Below, piece after piece: positions 1 to 13,216 of a DNA stretch of 64,000 bases (within the stretch, counting starts at the first letter, position 1; each line of letters opens with the position of its first letter). The position numbers and the translations under genes were made by a program. The notes under the pieces are model-generated. The model did no database searches and had not been told where the DNA came from. It saw only the letters and a list, made by a program, of their open reading frames with translations. The stretch covers positions 59,261 through 123,260 of the forward strand of contig QRDG01000028.1 of assembly GCA_012064385.1 (NCBI GenBank). The letters are read 5' to 3'. The stretch comes from Puccinellia tenuiflora (taxonomy: Eukaryota > Streptophyta > Magnoliopsida > Poales > Poaceae).

Positions 1-3000
1 TCTTCGGTTCACATTGAACCAATAGTAGCCAAAAACCGTCACTCATCTCCACCAAGGCACTCCCCCGAATCACCCTCGAGGAAATGAACCTTTTAACACA
101 CGTTGTGTCGCAACCTCTAGTTGCCAAATTTTAATTAAGTTTCATGTTTACTATGATCCCGTAAATCCATTCCCAAGGCGTCCATAACCGCGGACATGGC
201 TTTTCGAAAAGATTAAACCCTGCAGGGGTGTACTAATTTACCCATTGGTACCGCCCGGCTCGCCTGGTTAGCTCTCTTCCGGGGAAAGCTGGCAAGTGGG
301 CGCGGTTAAACCTTTACCTCGCGTGAGACTATCCAAGGATCATCTGTGGCGACAGGACAAGTTTATCCAGCCTATGTCAGCCCCTGCCCCCATCGCCACA
401 TCCTAAACACCACCACACCCTCTTCGCGCCATCCTCCACCTGCAACGCACACGCAAATGGAAAGCGCAAACTAGAGGAGCCTTGGATACGCCCGCACAAG
501 TTATTCAGTTAGTAAGGAGCCCATACTCCCACCGATGGCAGCACGCTCAAATCTTGGTTCCGAAGACAGGAACTCGCACCTAGGGGCAAGAATGAGGCAA
601 AACACCATCCCCGATGGCAACTCATCCAAGCCTTTTAAGCATCTTAATTAAGAAACCACAAGTATCCACCATGTCTGAACATTCCATCAACATCATAATT
701 ATGGAATTAAATCACCAGACAATTTAGCATTTGACTAAGCATGGCTAAGCATAGCTAAGCATATGAACAACAGATATAAAGTATCTCAGGCCAACACATC
801 AAACCTATGGTTCATAGGAGGGGAAACATGTATTGGTTTAGGGGACATGCATTTCATAGGATTATCCAATATTGACCAAAAGTTGACACTGGAATCGAAT
901 ACAATATTCTGGTGGATAAAATAATTGTATAAATCCATAGGATGCTATATGCCAAGAAGATTAGGCTATCTCTTGCCTTGCTGACGGGGCGTGTAGTACG
1001 GATCGTCGGGGTATGTAGGGGAAACCTCGACTCCTGAATCTATCGATACCCAAATAGTAACAGAATAACAAATAAATAACATGAAGACAAGGTGCAATGC
1101 ACAATCATGATGACATGTCAAGTTTATGCAATGATATCATCATATAATTTAGCTAACAATTTAAATGGAGTGCCAAATAATTGGTGCAATTATTTGGAAG
1201 CAGCCCCATATTTAACTTAGTGACCACATTGCTTATAAATTATTACATCACTATAAAGTGGCTTAAGTATGCGTGAACATGACATGAATAGATAGATATT
1301 GTTCTTCTGATCATTTTGGTACCTCGTTTGTGATTTTCCAATTATCGATGAATAAATAGTGAACTAAATGATTATTTGAATTTAATTCTTTTACCAAATT
1401 AAAGAAATACACAAAAATAAAAGTTGTTGTCATGATGTGATATTAGCATGATTAAATAGCATTTGAATTGCTGATCAATTTGATGCTTCGTTTGCATTTT
1501 TCTGATTAACGAAGCATTAACGGCGAATTAAACGATTATTCAAATTGAAATCTTCAACCATTTTGAAATAACATCAAAGGAAAAATTGTTGTTATGATGT
1601 GAAAATAGCATGGTTAAATAGCATGTGAAATGCTGATTGATTTAATATTTGATTCACAATTTTTGGTTAATTATTCATCAAGTTATGTTTTTTCCCAAGT
1701 TTGTTATTATTTTTGCCATTTTAGTAAATTTTAAATAAACAGCGAAATAATAGTTTCAAATGACCATGACAATGACACTAGCAGGTAGAGTTTGTTTTTC
1801 TGAACAATTTGGTATATTATTTGCAAAATTTGAACAACATTTGTTTAGTTATTATTTTTAGTTTAGGTTATTTTCTTTTTTTATTTTTAGTCTGCTGGAC
1901 CGGCCTCCAGATCCGCCCACGCCGGTTCATAGGCCGGGCCTTTATCTGAGCTGACCGGCCTCCTAGCCGGCCCAGACCGGTGCCCAGGCCGGGCACACGT
2001 CTAAGCCCGTCGGCCTCCTGGCCGGCCCAGGCCGGCACCCAGGCCGGTGGTGACCGCCGGCGGTGGCGCGCGGAACGACTCCGGCGACGGAGGACGTGCG
2101 GGGACAAGCGAGAGGGAGTGGTAGTCGCGCGGGAGCTACAAGGACGACGGCGACCAGTGGCGGCCCGTGGTGGTCTACAGCGACGGCGAAGCTACGGCGA
2201 GATAGAAGGAGCGCGAAGGGGTGCGCAAGCACCGCAAGCTCACCAGGGGCACTTGGAGCTCGACGGCGAGGACGGAGGGGGAAGGACGGCGACGAGCACG
2301 TGCTCGACGGTGGCGGGCGGAGGCAGGGAAGACGAGGATGGCACGGCCGATTTGGGCGACCCTGCCTCGATTCTGCGCACATGGAGGAGCGGCACGACGA
2401 GGCGGAGCTAAAGGCGGTCTTCGATCTGTACGGGGACGCTCCAGGCGACAGCGATTCGACGGCGAGCTCGGCGGCCATGGTTGAGCTCGGGAGGAAAATT
2501 GAGGGGGAGAGCGAGCAGGGGAGGGAGCAGGTGAGAATCTAGGGCAGGGCCTCGGGCCTTCTTATTCGCCAGGGGGAGCTCGACAGTGCGCTGCATGGCG
2601 CTAGTGCGGGTGCGGTGGCGACGGCGTCGGGCTGGTCGAGCTCAGGGTCGAGCACCCTTCGGTCGCTACAGGGAGGGAGAAGAACGAGATTTTGCAGGGA
2701 GCCCCCTATCTCCAAGTTTTTATTACGTTTTGGTCCAACAGGCTTTTAGGAATTTTATTTGAGGCACTTAGCCCTTTTTGAAAATTCAGCAAAAATTCAA
2801 GTAGGCTCCCCATAACATTTAGAAGCTCCTCAAAAATTTGTGCTCCAAAATATAATGTTTTGATCAACATTTGTTCATAGTGTTTAAATATGGCAATTTT
2901 TGATAATTTCTAAAGTAATCTTTATTTTTAATTTGGGGCACTTAACAATTCACAAAATTATGAAACTATTTATGGAGGATCCCAATAAAATAATGAAGCT

Positions 3001-3365
3001 CCCCATAATTTTCTTTTGAATTTTTGAAAGGTTTAATATGGTTTCAAAAATAGGATATTGATTTGCACCATTTTTGAATTCTCAAAGTTATTTCTTTGCT
3101 TGGCAAGGAATTGCCTTTGGTAAATATTTATAGAATGTATTCTTAGAACTTCCTGGACAAATTGGAAATTCAAGAATAACTTGGTTTTGCCAATTTGGGC
3201 AATGCAGTTGGATTGGAAATTTTGGGAAGGGTTTTGCTTCCCTTTTAACTATTTCCAATTGTTGCTTTATTAAACTTAGCAATTTAGAAGGTATGCCATG
3301 ATGCAATGAAATGAAAAAGTGAAAATCTGGTTCAAATTTTAGGGTACCAAACCGGGGCTGTTACA
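1..3365 (-). repeat. LTR of outer gypsy-like element (left copy, cut by window edge)
   Basis: Positions 1-1390 repeat 6858-8240 almost base for base, and 1398-1995 repeat 20588-21177, so this is one of a pair of long terminal repeats. It ends at 3361-3365 in ..TGTTACA and is followed at once by a C-rich tract (a polypurine tract on the minus strand), so the element reads right to left and this is its 3' LTR. About 645 bases of its far end should lie outside the window, giving an LTR near 4 kb. A GC-rich stretch (about 1895-2690) interrupts otherwise AT-rich sequence; its open frames look like composition artefacts. Confidence 0.88.
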
Positions 3366-6211
3366 AATCTACCCCCCTTACAGGAATCTCGTCCCGAGAT
3401 TCTAGAGTAGAAGTAGAGAGGAGGGACACATGACTATACGTATCTCCCACGATGTTCTTGATCACATGATGATCTAGCATGACATGCCGATGGGGCGGAA
3501 AGAGCAGAAGATAGCTCAAGGTGATAGACAAGTTTTCTCCAAGGGTTGGAGATATGAACTTTGCCCAAGACCACAAGCCATTGGGGAAACTAGGAATAGC
3601 TTGACCTAACAAAGGTCGAGCAGAAGTTAGGACAACCGATCACTTGTTCACCCAAATTTATCAGGATCTTTATCCAAGACCATGACATCACTTCAAACCA
3701 CCCTGATGCGTAGACCGTAGAGATTTGAAGCACCGTGAGGAGAAAGGACCTCTTCTGGACTCCACGCTTTTGACATACCAGAAGTTTCCATAAGATTGAA
3801 AGCTCGGGCCCTAACGTGACTGAGGAATTCACAAACTGTCCGCGTGATTGGGTAAAACTTTGGGTTCGCCTAGGAGGGAAAGATATAGCACTGATCCACC
3901 ATTAGATAAGGAGATCAAACCTTATACACGAGCTATTCCCAAGATACGAGGAGCAGGGGGATCGACCGATAGATATTTAGCAACTCCATGGTAATGTTCT
4001 CCTTGAGGTTCTATATATCACACTCAGGCTTCGGAATAGCCTCCAATCGATCATCAAGCGAAGTTCGTACTTGAGGATAGAGAAAAGACCATAAGGGAAA
4101 CTCTTAGATTAAGTTACACATGATCCTCATGGATAGTGGTTGAGTTTGAAGATTTAAGAGATATCACCAATAGACCTTCCGGTGAGGTGCGTGAACCACA
4201 ACATCGGACTCGTCGGGGTTACGAGTAGGCTTAGGTCATGCTCTTGATAAACCCCAACCATCATTTCTGCTTGAGGTTCCGAGCTGGTTAGGCGTACAGG
4301 TACTTCAATCTTAGCTTGTCTGATGGGGAGTTTCCGAAAGTTAACGGAAGATTAGGATCACTAGTTTCTCGAAACATAGGCTATAGTGTCAAGCTCCAGA
4401 ACACGAGCTAGATTGGGAGTTTCAGGCGGTCACGACTACACAGAGGAAATTGAACCAGCATGAACTCCAAACAATGAAGCACAACTGATTCATGATTGGG
4501 AAACACCGGTAAGATGGTGAAGGTTGACCACTTCTTCTTATTCAAGAACAACTCGGTCCGTGGCATACATGACGTATTTAGAGAACTGGAGGTAACAACC
4601 TATCATCTCAACAACAATCCGCACATGCATGACCAACTTGTGATTAAACCCGAGGAGACAAAGTGAACTTCACTCGGACCCCTGGCGACATATGTCAACC
4701 ATTGCACATGGACCAGAGAAGAGCACTTCCAACATCCAGAACACGTACTATGTGATGACACGAAGGTGGTTCTGACAAGTTTCCAATATTACTCGACAAC
4801 ACGGTCAGGGGACAACCCGACAGTACTTCTGGAAAGACATCCAGGGTATCACGAACCACCGCATGTCACTGGTTGCGAGAGGAATCTTGCTTTTCAATGA
4901 GAAGATGGGGTCTTGAGAGTTTCGACACGAATCTAACTCGTTGACCGAAGGTGTGCACCTGGACGAGTGGACTTGGCAGCTCCGTCAATCTAGTCTTGAT
5001 AACCTAAGTGCTAATCATGCCAAGAGTGCCATCAAAGTCCTTGGATTTCAAAGCAACAACAATTTCTAAGAGCATCCGATTACACATCAAGATACATCTT
5101 CAACATTCTCGAGCCTGAGTAACTCGGAGGTAGATGGGTAAGGAAGGGCAAGAGAATCACTTCATCAAGTACGTCATGAGACTAAGCACGACCTCTTGAT
5201 ATAAAAGAGTGTGAGACTCCAAGGTGGAACGGAACAAAAGCTAGACAAGCTCTTACTCCGCGAATTACAATACTTTGACCTGACCAAGAAATGGATGAGG
5301 TACCGGAGTTTGTTTCTCCTGACATCCCGAAGTGGAATATCTTGACGAACTACAAGGATAACATGCATCAGAACATCCCAATGCATGATAAACTTGACTG
5401 TGAACTGACAGATAGAGGTCGGACATCAGATCTAGAGTAAGAAACAGGCTCACAACAATCTCAAGATATTGCAGAAGCCCTTGTTAGCACTCTTCCAACA
5501 ACTAGTGCCGGAAGGGTTTCACAATCAAGTGTTACTGAAGGAAACACAAACATTGATGGAAAAACTCGCTAAGAGCAATCCCATCGTGGTTCAGATGGTT
5601 CCCTGACAGAGAGTCTAGCTAAAGCTAGTGACAGAGAAGAGCATTGCTGAGCAAGTCAGTTACGGCTGCAACCTCGAGTTTTAAGACTAACTTCAAAATT
5701 TGCCAACCTGATGTAGGGTTTGACAATTAGCATCTGGGTTCAACGGGAAAAAAATCTTGGGTTAAAGATCAGCTTCATGTACTAGGACTCACAATAGCAT
5801 AATGCTCACAAGGGTGACAACCCCCATGAATCATTACACCGGAGCCCTAGCACAATCCGGGACCTTCGGTTCAAGATCTTGGGCTAAAGCAAGGGAATGT
5901 CTTGAAGAACCACAATACTTCCTCTCTTCGGGCTTTAGATTTGGTAGACGGGCAGAGCTAACCAGTAATCTAAAGGTAGAAGCCAACCCGGTGAACCTAG
6001 AGGTTAGAATTTGCCGACGATCAGAAGAACCGTTAAATCAAATAGAGGTAAGATGTCTCTGAGATTTGAGTGAATTGGGTAAGGAGTAAAAAGAATCCTA
6101 AGATGGTTATTACAACTCATTTTTAGGTTATAAATAATTTTCACGAAGACTAGACTCGACATCGACCAATAGAACGGGTTTCCTACAGGCAGTCCTGCTC
6201 TGATACCAACT
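3366..6211 (-). mobile_element. Internal region of non-autonomous LTR retrotransposon
   Basis: This 2.85-kb stretch lies between a polypurine tract (3366-3385, minus strand) and a primer-binding site (6197-6208, minus-strand TGGTATCAGAGC, the initiator-tRNA-Met type). It shares the bases after the polypurine tract (about 3380-3404) with the autonomous element at 12006-12029. I see no gag, protease, RT, RNase H or integrase motif in any frame; the longest frames are under 90 codons and look random. The arrangement is that of a LARD-like partner that would depend on proteins supplied by a related chromovirus. It could instead be an autonomous element whose inside was replaced. Confidence 0.75.
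6197..6208 (-). other. Primer-binding site (tRNA-iMet type) of outer element
   Basis: The minus strand reads TGGTATCAGAGC three bases inside the LTR edge at 6212. This is the usual initiator-methionine tRNA primer site of plant Ty3/gypsy elements, and it fixes the minus-strand orientation. Confidence 0.85.
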
Positions 6212-8249
6212 TGTAGCGCCCCGACCCCGGAATTATACAGAGAGGCTATGTAACCCACAGGCTATGCTACACAATCGAAGGGCATGGGGTTACCGCTCCC
6301 ACGCAACACCTTGATCATGCCATAAACACTGGAATAGCTATCAATGTATAATAAAGAGATCAAGACTTGTGGAACAACTGGCACATCACAGACTCTACGA
6401 CACAAAGAGATCATATAGCAACTCATATAACGAGAAAGATACAAATTACACACAAAGGTCACAGACCCATTAGTACAACAAGCGGAAGCCAAATATGTTG
6501 TCTAAACAACAAGGTCAAAAATATGGCCTAAGAGGCCTACAGATAAACATCCCAGCCAGCTTGTTCCACGACGTCCCAAGCTGCCACCTGGGAATCCCAG
6601 ACTACTCGTTGATGTCAACGAAGAACCCACCTGCCTGCTCGGTGACGTCCTCCTCTGAAACAATTAATAATCAACAAAGAGAGAATGAGTACGACGTACT
6701 CACAAGTTTAGTAGGGCGATATAGGCCCAATGATGACAAGGCTCTAAAGCTGTATAGTAGTTAATTTGCATAAAGCTAATTTTCCTTCTCAAAACATCAC
6801 ACATGGCATCGACTACTCAGAAGGTTTTTCGAAAGGGGATAAGATAGTAAAGCTTTATCTTCGGTTCACATTGAACCAATAGTAGCCAGAAACCGACACT
6901 CATCTCCACCAAGGCACTCCCCCGAATCACCCTCGAGGAAATGAACCTTTTAACACACGTTGAGTTGCAACCTCTAGTTGCCAAATTTTAATTAAGTTTC
7001 ATGTTTACTATGATCCCGTAAATCCATTCCCAAGGCGTCCATAACCGCGGACACGGCATTTCGAAAAGATTAAACCCTGCAGGGGTGTACTAATTTACCC
7101 ATTGGTACCGTCCAGCTCGCCTAATTAGCTCTCTTTCGGGGAAAGCTGGCAAGTGGGCGCGGTTAAACCTTTACCTCGTGTGAGACTATCCAAGTATCAT
7201 CTGTGGTGACAGGACAAGTTTATCCAGCCTATTTCAGCCCCTGCCCCCATCGCCACATCCTAAACACCACCACACCCTCTTCGCGCCATCCTCCACCACC
7301 TACAACGCACACGCAAATGGAAAGTGCAAACCAGAGGAGCCTTGGATATGCCCGCACAAGTTAATCAGTTAGTAAGGAGCCCATACTCCCACCGATGGCA
7401 GCACGCTCAAACCTTGGTTCCGAAGACAGGAACTCGCACCTAGGGGCAAGAATGCGGCAAAACACCATCCCCGATGGCAACTCATCCAAGCCTTTTAAGC
7501 ATCTTAATTAAGAAACCACAAGTATCCACCATGTTCGAACATTCCATCAACATCATAATTATGGAATTAAATCACCGGACAATTTAGCATTTGACTAAGC
7601 ATGGCTAAGCATATGAACAACAGATATAAAGTATCTCAGGCCAACACATCAAACCTATGGTTCATAGGAGGGGAAACATGTATTGGTTTAGGGGACATGC
7701 ATTTCATAGGATTCTCTAATATTGACCAAAAGTTGACATTGGAATCGAATGCATTATTCTGGTGGATAAAATAATTGTATAAATCAATAGGATGCTATAT
7801 GCCAAGAAGGTTAGGTTATCTCTTGCCTTGCTGATGGGGCGTGTAGTACGGATCGTCGGGGTATGTAGGGGAAACCTCGACTCCTGAATCTATCGATACC
7901 CAAATAGTAACAAAAGAACAAATAAATAACATGAAGACAAGGTGCAATGCATAATCATGATGACATGTCAAGTTTATGCAATGATATCATCATATAATTT
8001 AGCTAACAATTTAAATGGAGTGCCAAATAATTGGTGCAATTATTTGGAAGCAACCCCGTATTTAACTTAGTGACCACATTGCTTATAAATTATGACATCA
8101 CTAGAAAGTGGCTTAATTACGCATGAACATGACATGAATAGATAGATATTGTTCTTCTGATCATTTTGGTACCTCGTTTGTGATTTTCCAATTATCGATG
8201 AATAAATAGTGAACTAAATGATTATTTGAATTTAATTCTTTTACCCCCA
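6212..8249 (-). repeat. LTR of outer element, right copy, first part
   Basis: It begins TGTAGCGCC at 6212 and matches the left LTR from 6858 on. It is broken at 8249 by the nested chromovirus; the last five bases (8245-8249, CCCCA) are its target-site duplication. The LTR resumes at 20588. Confidence 0.9.
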
Positions 8250-11200
8250 TGTAACGCCCCGACCCCGGAATTATACATTGAGGCTATGAATCCGACACAA
8301 CCATCAATGTATAAGACAAAGATCGAGACTTGTGGAACAGAACTGGCACAAAGCATGACTCTACGACACAAAAGTATAGCAACTCATATAACGAGAAGAA
8401 AACAAATATTACAAGCAAAAGGATCACAGATCCAACAATTCAACAAGCGAAAGCGGGTAGTGTTGTCTAACAACAAGAAGCAAAATATGGCCTAAGAGGC
8501 CTACAATAACATCTTCCCAGTCAGCTTGTTCCACGGTCCCAAGCTGCCACCTGGGAACCCCAGACTAGTAGTCGACGTCAACGAAGAACCCACCTAGTTG
8601 CTCGGTGTCCTCCTCCTGTAAAATACAAAAATCATAGAGGCAGCAAAGAGAGACTGAGTATGATGTACTCGCAAGTTTATTAGGGCGATATAGGCCCAAT
8701 GACTGACGGAGGCTCTAAAGCTGTTTATGTATTTCTTTTGCATAAAGCTAGTTTTAAATAACTGAAACATAAAGGACCCATGGCATTCGTCTACTCAGAA
8801 TACTTTTAAAAAGGGGTAAGAGAGTAACATTTTCATCGTCGGTTCTCGGCGAACCTACTTACAACCCTCACCACTCATCTCACACAAAGGCACTCCCTCG
8901 ACTCACCCTTGAGGAAATGAACCTTTATCACACGTTGATTATGCAACCTTTAGCTGCCATATCAATTAGGTTAAAGTTATCTATGAGCTAATCCGCCTTT
9001 CCCAAGAGTTTGTCCATAACCGTGGACATGGCTTTTCGAAAAGATTAAACCCTGCAGGGGTGTACTATTTTACCCATTGGTACCGTCCGGCTCACCTAGT
9101 TGGCCCTCTTCCGGGGAAGACCGGCGAGCAGGCGCGGTTAGACCTTTACAATGCATGAGGCTTACTCAAGGACCATCAGTGGCGGAAGGACAGGTTCAGC
9201 GCTCCCAGCGCCCTGCCCCACCGTCACGTCCTAAACATCACCATCCTCGTTCCTTTTCCACTCACACCACACACGCGCAAATGGAAATAGCAAACTAGAG
9301 GACCCTTGACAAGCCCCTCACAAATTATTCGGTCAGCGAGGCGCCCATACACCCACCAATGGAAGCACGCTCGGTTCTTGGTTCTAGCTAAAAGCACTCT
9401 CAACCTAGGCGGCAAGAATGAGGCAAACCACCCTCCCCGAGGGCAACTCATCCAAGCCTTCTTACCATTTTAATTAAGCACCCCACATATCCACCATGTC
9501 CGAACCATTCCATCAACATCAACAATTATGGAAATAAACAACGGACACAACTAAAGTTTAACTAAGCATGGCTAAGCATAGCTAAGCATATGAATACATC
9601 AATTCTAATTTGTATCCGGCCAACACATCAACACTAGGGTTCATAGGTAGGGATACTTGTAATTGGCTCGGGGAAGAGACATGCATTCATAGGATTCTAT
9701 ACATTTTCCAAAAGAGACATTTGAACCGCATGCAATATTATGGTGGATAAAATAATTTGATAAAAACATAGGATGCTAGATGCCAAGAAGGTTAGGTTAT
9801 CTCTTGCCTTGCTGCCCGGGCGTGTAGTACTGGTCATCGGGGTAAGTCGCGTTAACCTCGACTCCGGAATCTATCGACACCCAAAAAGAACACAAAGAAC
9901 ACATAAATCACATGAACACAAGATGCAATGCTCAATCACATGATGGCATGTCAAGTTGATGCAAAGATAATATCATTTAATTTATTTAACAAATTAAATG
10001 GAGTTCCTAATAATTAGTGCAATCATTTGGACATAACTCCATATTTATCTTAGTGACCACAATTCTTTATAAATTATCAACTTATTAGGGAAGTAGTTCA
10101 ATTATGCATGAACATGACATCAATGGATAGGTTTGGTCATTCCGATCATTTTGGTATTTTATTTGTAATTTTCGGAGCACCGATGATTAAACGACAAATT
10201 ATTTAGATAATTGAATTTACTTCATTTAATCAAATTATGAATAACATCAAATAAAAGTTTGTGATAATGATGTGATAAGTGCATGGTTTGATAGCATTTG
10301 ACAATTGGATCACTTCGGTATCTTGTTTATAAATTTTGAGTAATTATTTCCGAAATTACGAATTTCCCAATTTAGGTTATAACTAACCCATTCTAGGAAT
10401 TCTTAACTAAACAGCAAGATAAAACTTTCAAAAGATCATTTCAATGATTCTAGAGTGTAGAGTTTGTCCTGCTGATCGATTTGGTATTTTATTTGCTGAG
10501 TTTGGACCAATATTCGAATAGATATGAATTGTTTAAACTCCAAAATTTTGTTTCCAAAACGCAGATTTTACTGTTCCAGGCCGGCCCGTAAGTCGCCCCA
10601 GGCCGGAAGGTAGGCCGGGACAGCGGCCGAGGATACCGGCCTCAGAGCCGGCCCAGTCCGGGTGCCAGGCCGGGGCACTAACCGAACAGGCCGGCCTCGT
10701 GGCCGGCCCAGGCCGGGTTGAGGGCCGGGTGTGCATCGGAAGCAACCGGCCTGTTGGCCGGTTTTGGCCGACGCCCAGGCCGGACACACGATGCTAGCTA
10801 GCGGTGGCCACCGGCGACGACGCCGACCAAAAATCGGGGGCGGGAGAGGGAATTAGGGCGCGAGGAGAGGCTTAAAGAGAGCGGGGCTCACCCTGACGCC
10901 GCACGTGTGGATGACGACGAAGCGGAGGAGCGGGGACGGCCGGAATCGGGGCCGGCGGTGACACGACATTGGCGGGGAGGTTGGGGATGCGGGCGTCGTC
11001 TCTGGGAGCCCCCGGCTCGATTCCTCGGCCTGGGAGGACGAGGAGGATGCGGCGGTGGGGGAGGGGGTGTCGGCTCGACCTGAGGAAGCGCAGAATGGCG
11101 GCGATTCGTCGCCGACGGCTACCTCTCCACGGTGGCCGCCCGAGGTCGCCTTGTCGCTCTCGATCCGAAAAAAACGGGGAGGGAACAAAGGGAGTGGTCG

Positions 11201-11989
11201 AGGGGAGTAGGTAGACAGCGTCGGGGAGGCTCTACTCCACCAGGGGCCACGCCATGGTGCGGAACACCTTGGCCAGCTCACGGCATGGCGCCAGGGCAGG
11301 TGAGCACAGTGACGAGGGAAGAAAGAAAAACGCGAAGAGGTCCCTGGAAATTTGAAAATTAATTGCAACTTGGTCCTGAAACAGTTTCCAGCAATTTTAA
11401 AGGGGACCAGGCCATTTTTGTAAAATCCAGGAAAATTCATATAGGATAGAAATTACCCTCAGAAACACCACAAAAATTGGTGAGGCCAAATAAATTAGTT
11501 TGCCCAACATTTGTTCATAGCTTTTAGTTAGGGTAATTTGGAGCAAAAACCAAAATGCATTTAATTGGGGCACTTTAACAATTCCAAAAATCATGAGTTT
11601 AAACATGGAGGATCCCAACATGGTAAGGAAGCTCCCCATGAATTTAGTTTGAATTTGGAAAGCTTAACTTGGTTGCAAAATTAAGAATTTGAAATTTCAG
11701 CCAATTTTGACTCTGATGTCATTTCTTATTTGACAAAACTAGGAATTTTGGGAAAAGAGGCTAAGAAGCAATTCTGGAACTTCCTAAACAATTTGGAAGT
11801 TCATTTAGTTGGTTTCCAAGATGGCATTGCATTTGGTTGGAGGGTTTGGGGAAGGTTGGCTCCCCATTTCAACTTGTTGCCAAATGTAAGTTTGGAAGGC
11901 CAAAATGCATATGGATGCTATGATGCAAACAAGGAAACAAAAGTGGAAAAATTCTTCGTATTTTTCATATCCAAGTTAGGGCTGTTAAA
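8250..11989 (-). repeat. 3' LTR of nested chromovirus
   Basis: A 3740-base direct repeat of 16844-20582. The terminal dinucleotide at its inner end is changed: 11988-11989 read AA where the other LTR reads CA (20581-20582). About 10575-10795 is an array of GGCCGGCC-like units. Downstream of that on the minus strand lie CTCTTTAAGCC (near 10871-10881) and GC-rich sequence, which may mark the transcription start area; that is inference. Confidence 0.92.
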
Positions 11990-12025
11990 ATTCTACCCCC
12001 CTTACAGGAATCTCGTCCCGAGATT

Positions 12026-12523
12026 CTAGGCTTGAGTGAAGAAGGCGGGGTATTCCTGACGAAGACTAGTTTCTCGCTCCCATGTGGCTTCCTCCTCGGA
12101 ATGGTTGGACCATTGAACTTTGAGAAACTTGATGGTCTTGTTACGGGTTTTCCTCTCCGCTTCATCCAAGATGCGGATAGGATGCTCGCGATAGGTCAAG
12201 TCCTCCTGAATGTCCAATGCCTCATGATCAACCCCACGGATTGGATCCTTGAAGCACCGGCGGAGTTGGGAAACATGGAACACATCACGTACATCCGGGA
12301 AGTTGGAGGGTAGCTCAAGTTGATAAGAAAGATCTCCTCGCTTGGCTAGGATGGTGAAAGGACCAACATAGCGAGGTGCCAATTTGTCCTTGATTCCGAA
12401 ACGACGAACGCCTCGGAGAGGAGAAACTCGAAGATAGGCCTTGTCACCGATTTCATAGTGGACCTCTTGATGGTTCTTGTCATAACAGCTTTTCTGACGG
12501 GATTGAGCGGCTTTGAGATTTTC
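12026..12523 (-). pseudogene. Chromovirus pol C-terminus: integrase tail and chromodomain
   Basis: One open frame reads through an integrase C-terminal GPF/Y-type module (GPFTI.., then LELP and VFHVSQLRR) and finishes with a chromodomain (IRILDEAERKTRN.., KVQWSN, EEATWERE). The chromodomain is thought to steer integration to marked chromatin in this clade. The frame is continuous with the integrase ORF upstream apart from a TGA at 12524-12526, so it was once the end of a single polyprotein. It is a fragment of a broken gene, not a separate host gene. Confidence 0.88.
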
Positions 12524-13201
12524 TCAAATGACACGGACTTTCTCTTCGGTTTCATTGATCACATCAGGACCGAAGAGTGACCTCTCCCCGGTTTCAGACC
12601 AATTGAGAGTAGTCCGGCACTTTCTCCCATATAGGACCTCGAAGGGAGCCATTTGCAAGCTGGCTTGATAGCTATTGTTGTAGGAGAACTCGGCGAGAGG
12701 AAGGTATTTTTCCCAACTCTTGCCGAAAGAGATGACACAAGCCCGAAGCATGTCCTCAAGAACTTGATTTACTCTTTCAGTTTGCCTGTCGGTTTGAGGG
12801 TGGTAGGCGGTGCTGAAGTTCAGACGGGTTCCAAGAGCCTTTTGGAAACTTTGCCAAAACTTGGACGTAAACAAGCTTCCACGGTCGGAGATGATCCTCA
12901 AAGGAACCCCGTGCAAGGGAACAATCCGGGCCATATAGAGCTCGGCCAATTGAGCGGAATTGATATCCTCTCGAACCGGGAGGAAATGGGCGACTTTGGA
13001 TAGACGGTCAATGACGACCCAAATGGCATTGTTACCCTTTTGTGACCTCGGAAAGCCGGTGATGAAATCCATTCCAACTTCATCCCACTTCCACTCAGGA
13101 ATAGCTATGGGGCGGAGGGTACCGGCTGGCCTTTGATGTTCAGCCTTCACTCGGCGACAGACGTCGCATTCGGCAACATATTCGGCGATCTCGCGCTTCA
13201 T
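12524..13201 (-). pseudogene. Chromovirus integrase core
   Basis: The product contains the end of the zinc-binding HHCC region (CDVC) and a DDE-type catalytic core: Asp in GMDFITG, Asp in IISDRGS, and Glu in the TERVNQ helix after AYHPQTDRQ. It would insert the cDNA into host DNA. It is separated from the upstream RT/RNase H frame by a TAA at 13217-13219 and from the chromodomain by a TGA at 12524-12526. The related fragment near 21690 has a glutamine codon at the first stop, so that one is a C-to-T change. Confidence 0.9.
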
Positions 13202-13216
13202 GCAAGACCACCAGAA

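Noticed and set aside
1963..2542. Several overlapping frames of 140-170 codons on both strands
   Set aside because: They sit in the GC-rich part of an LTR; low-complexity Arg/Gly/Pro text with no conserved block.
10853..11440. 195-codon frame on the minus strand, repeated at 19447-20034
   Set aside because: It lies wholly inside the two LTR copies in a GC-rich block with frames on both strands, and has no domain; composition explains it.
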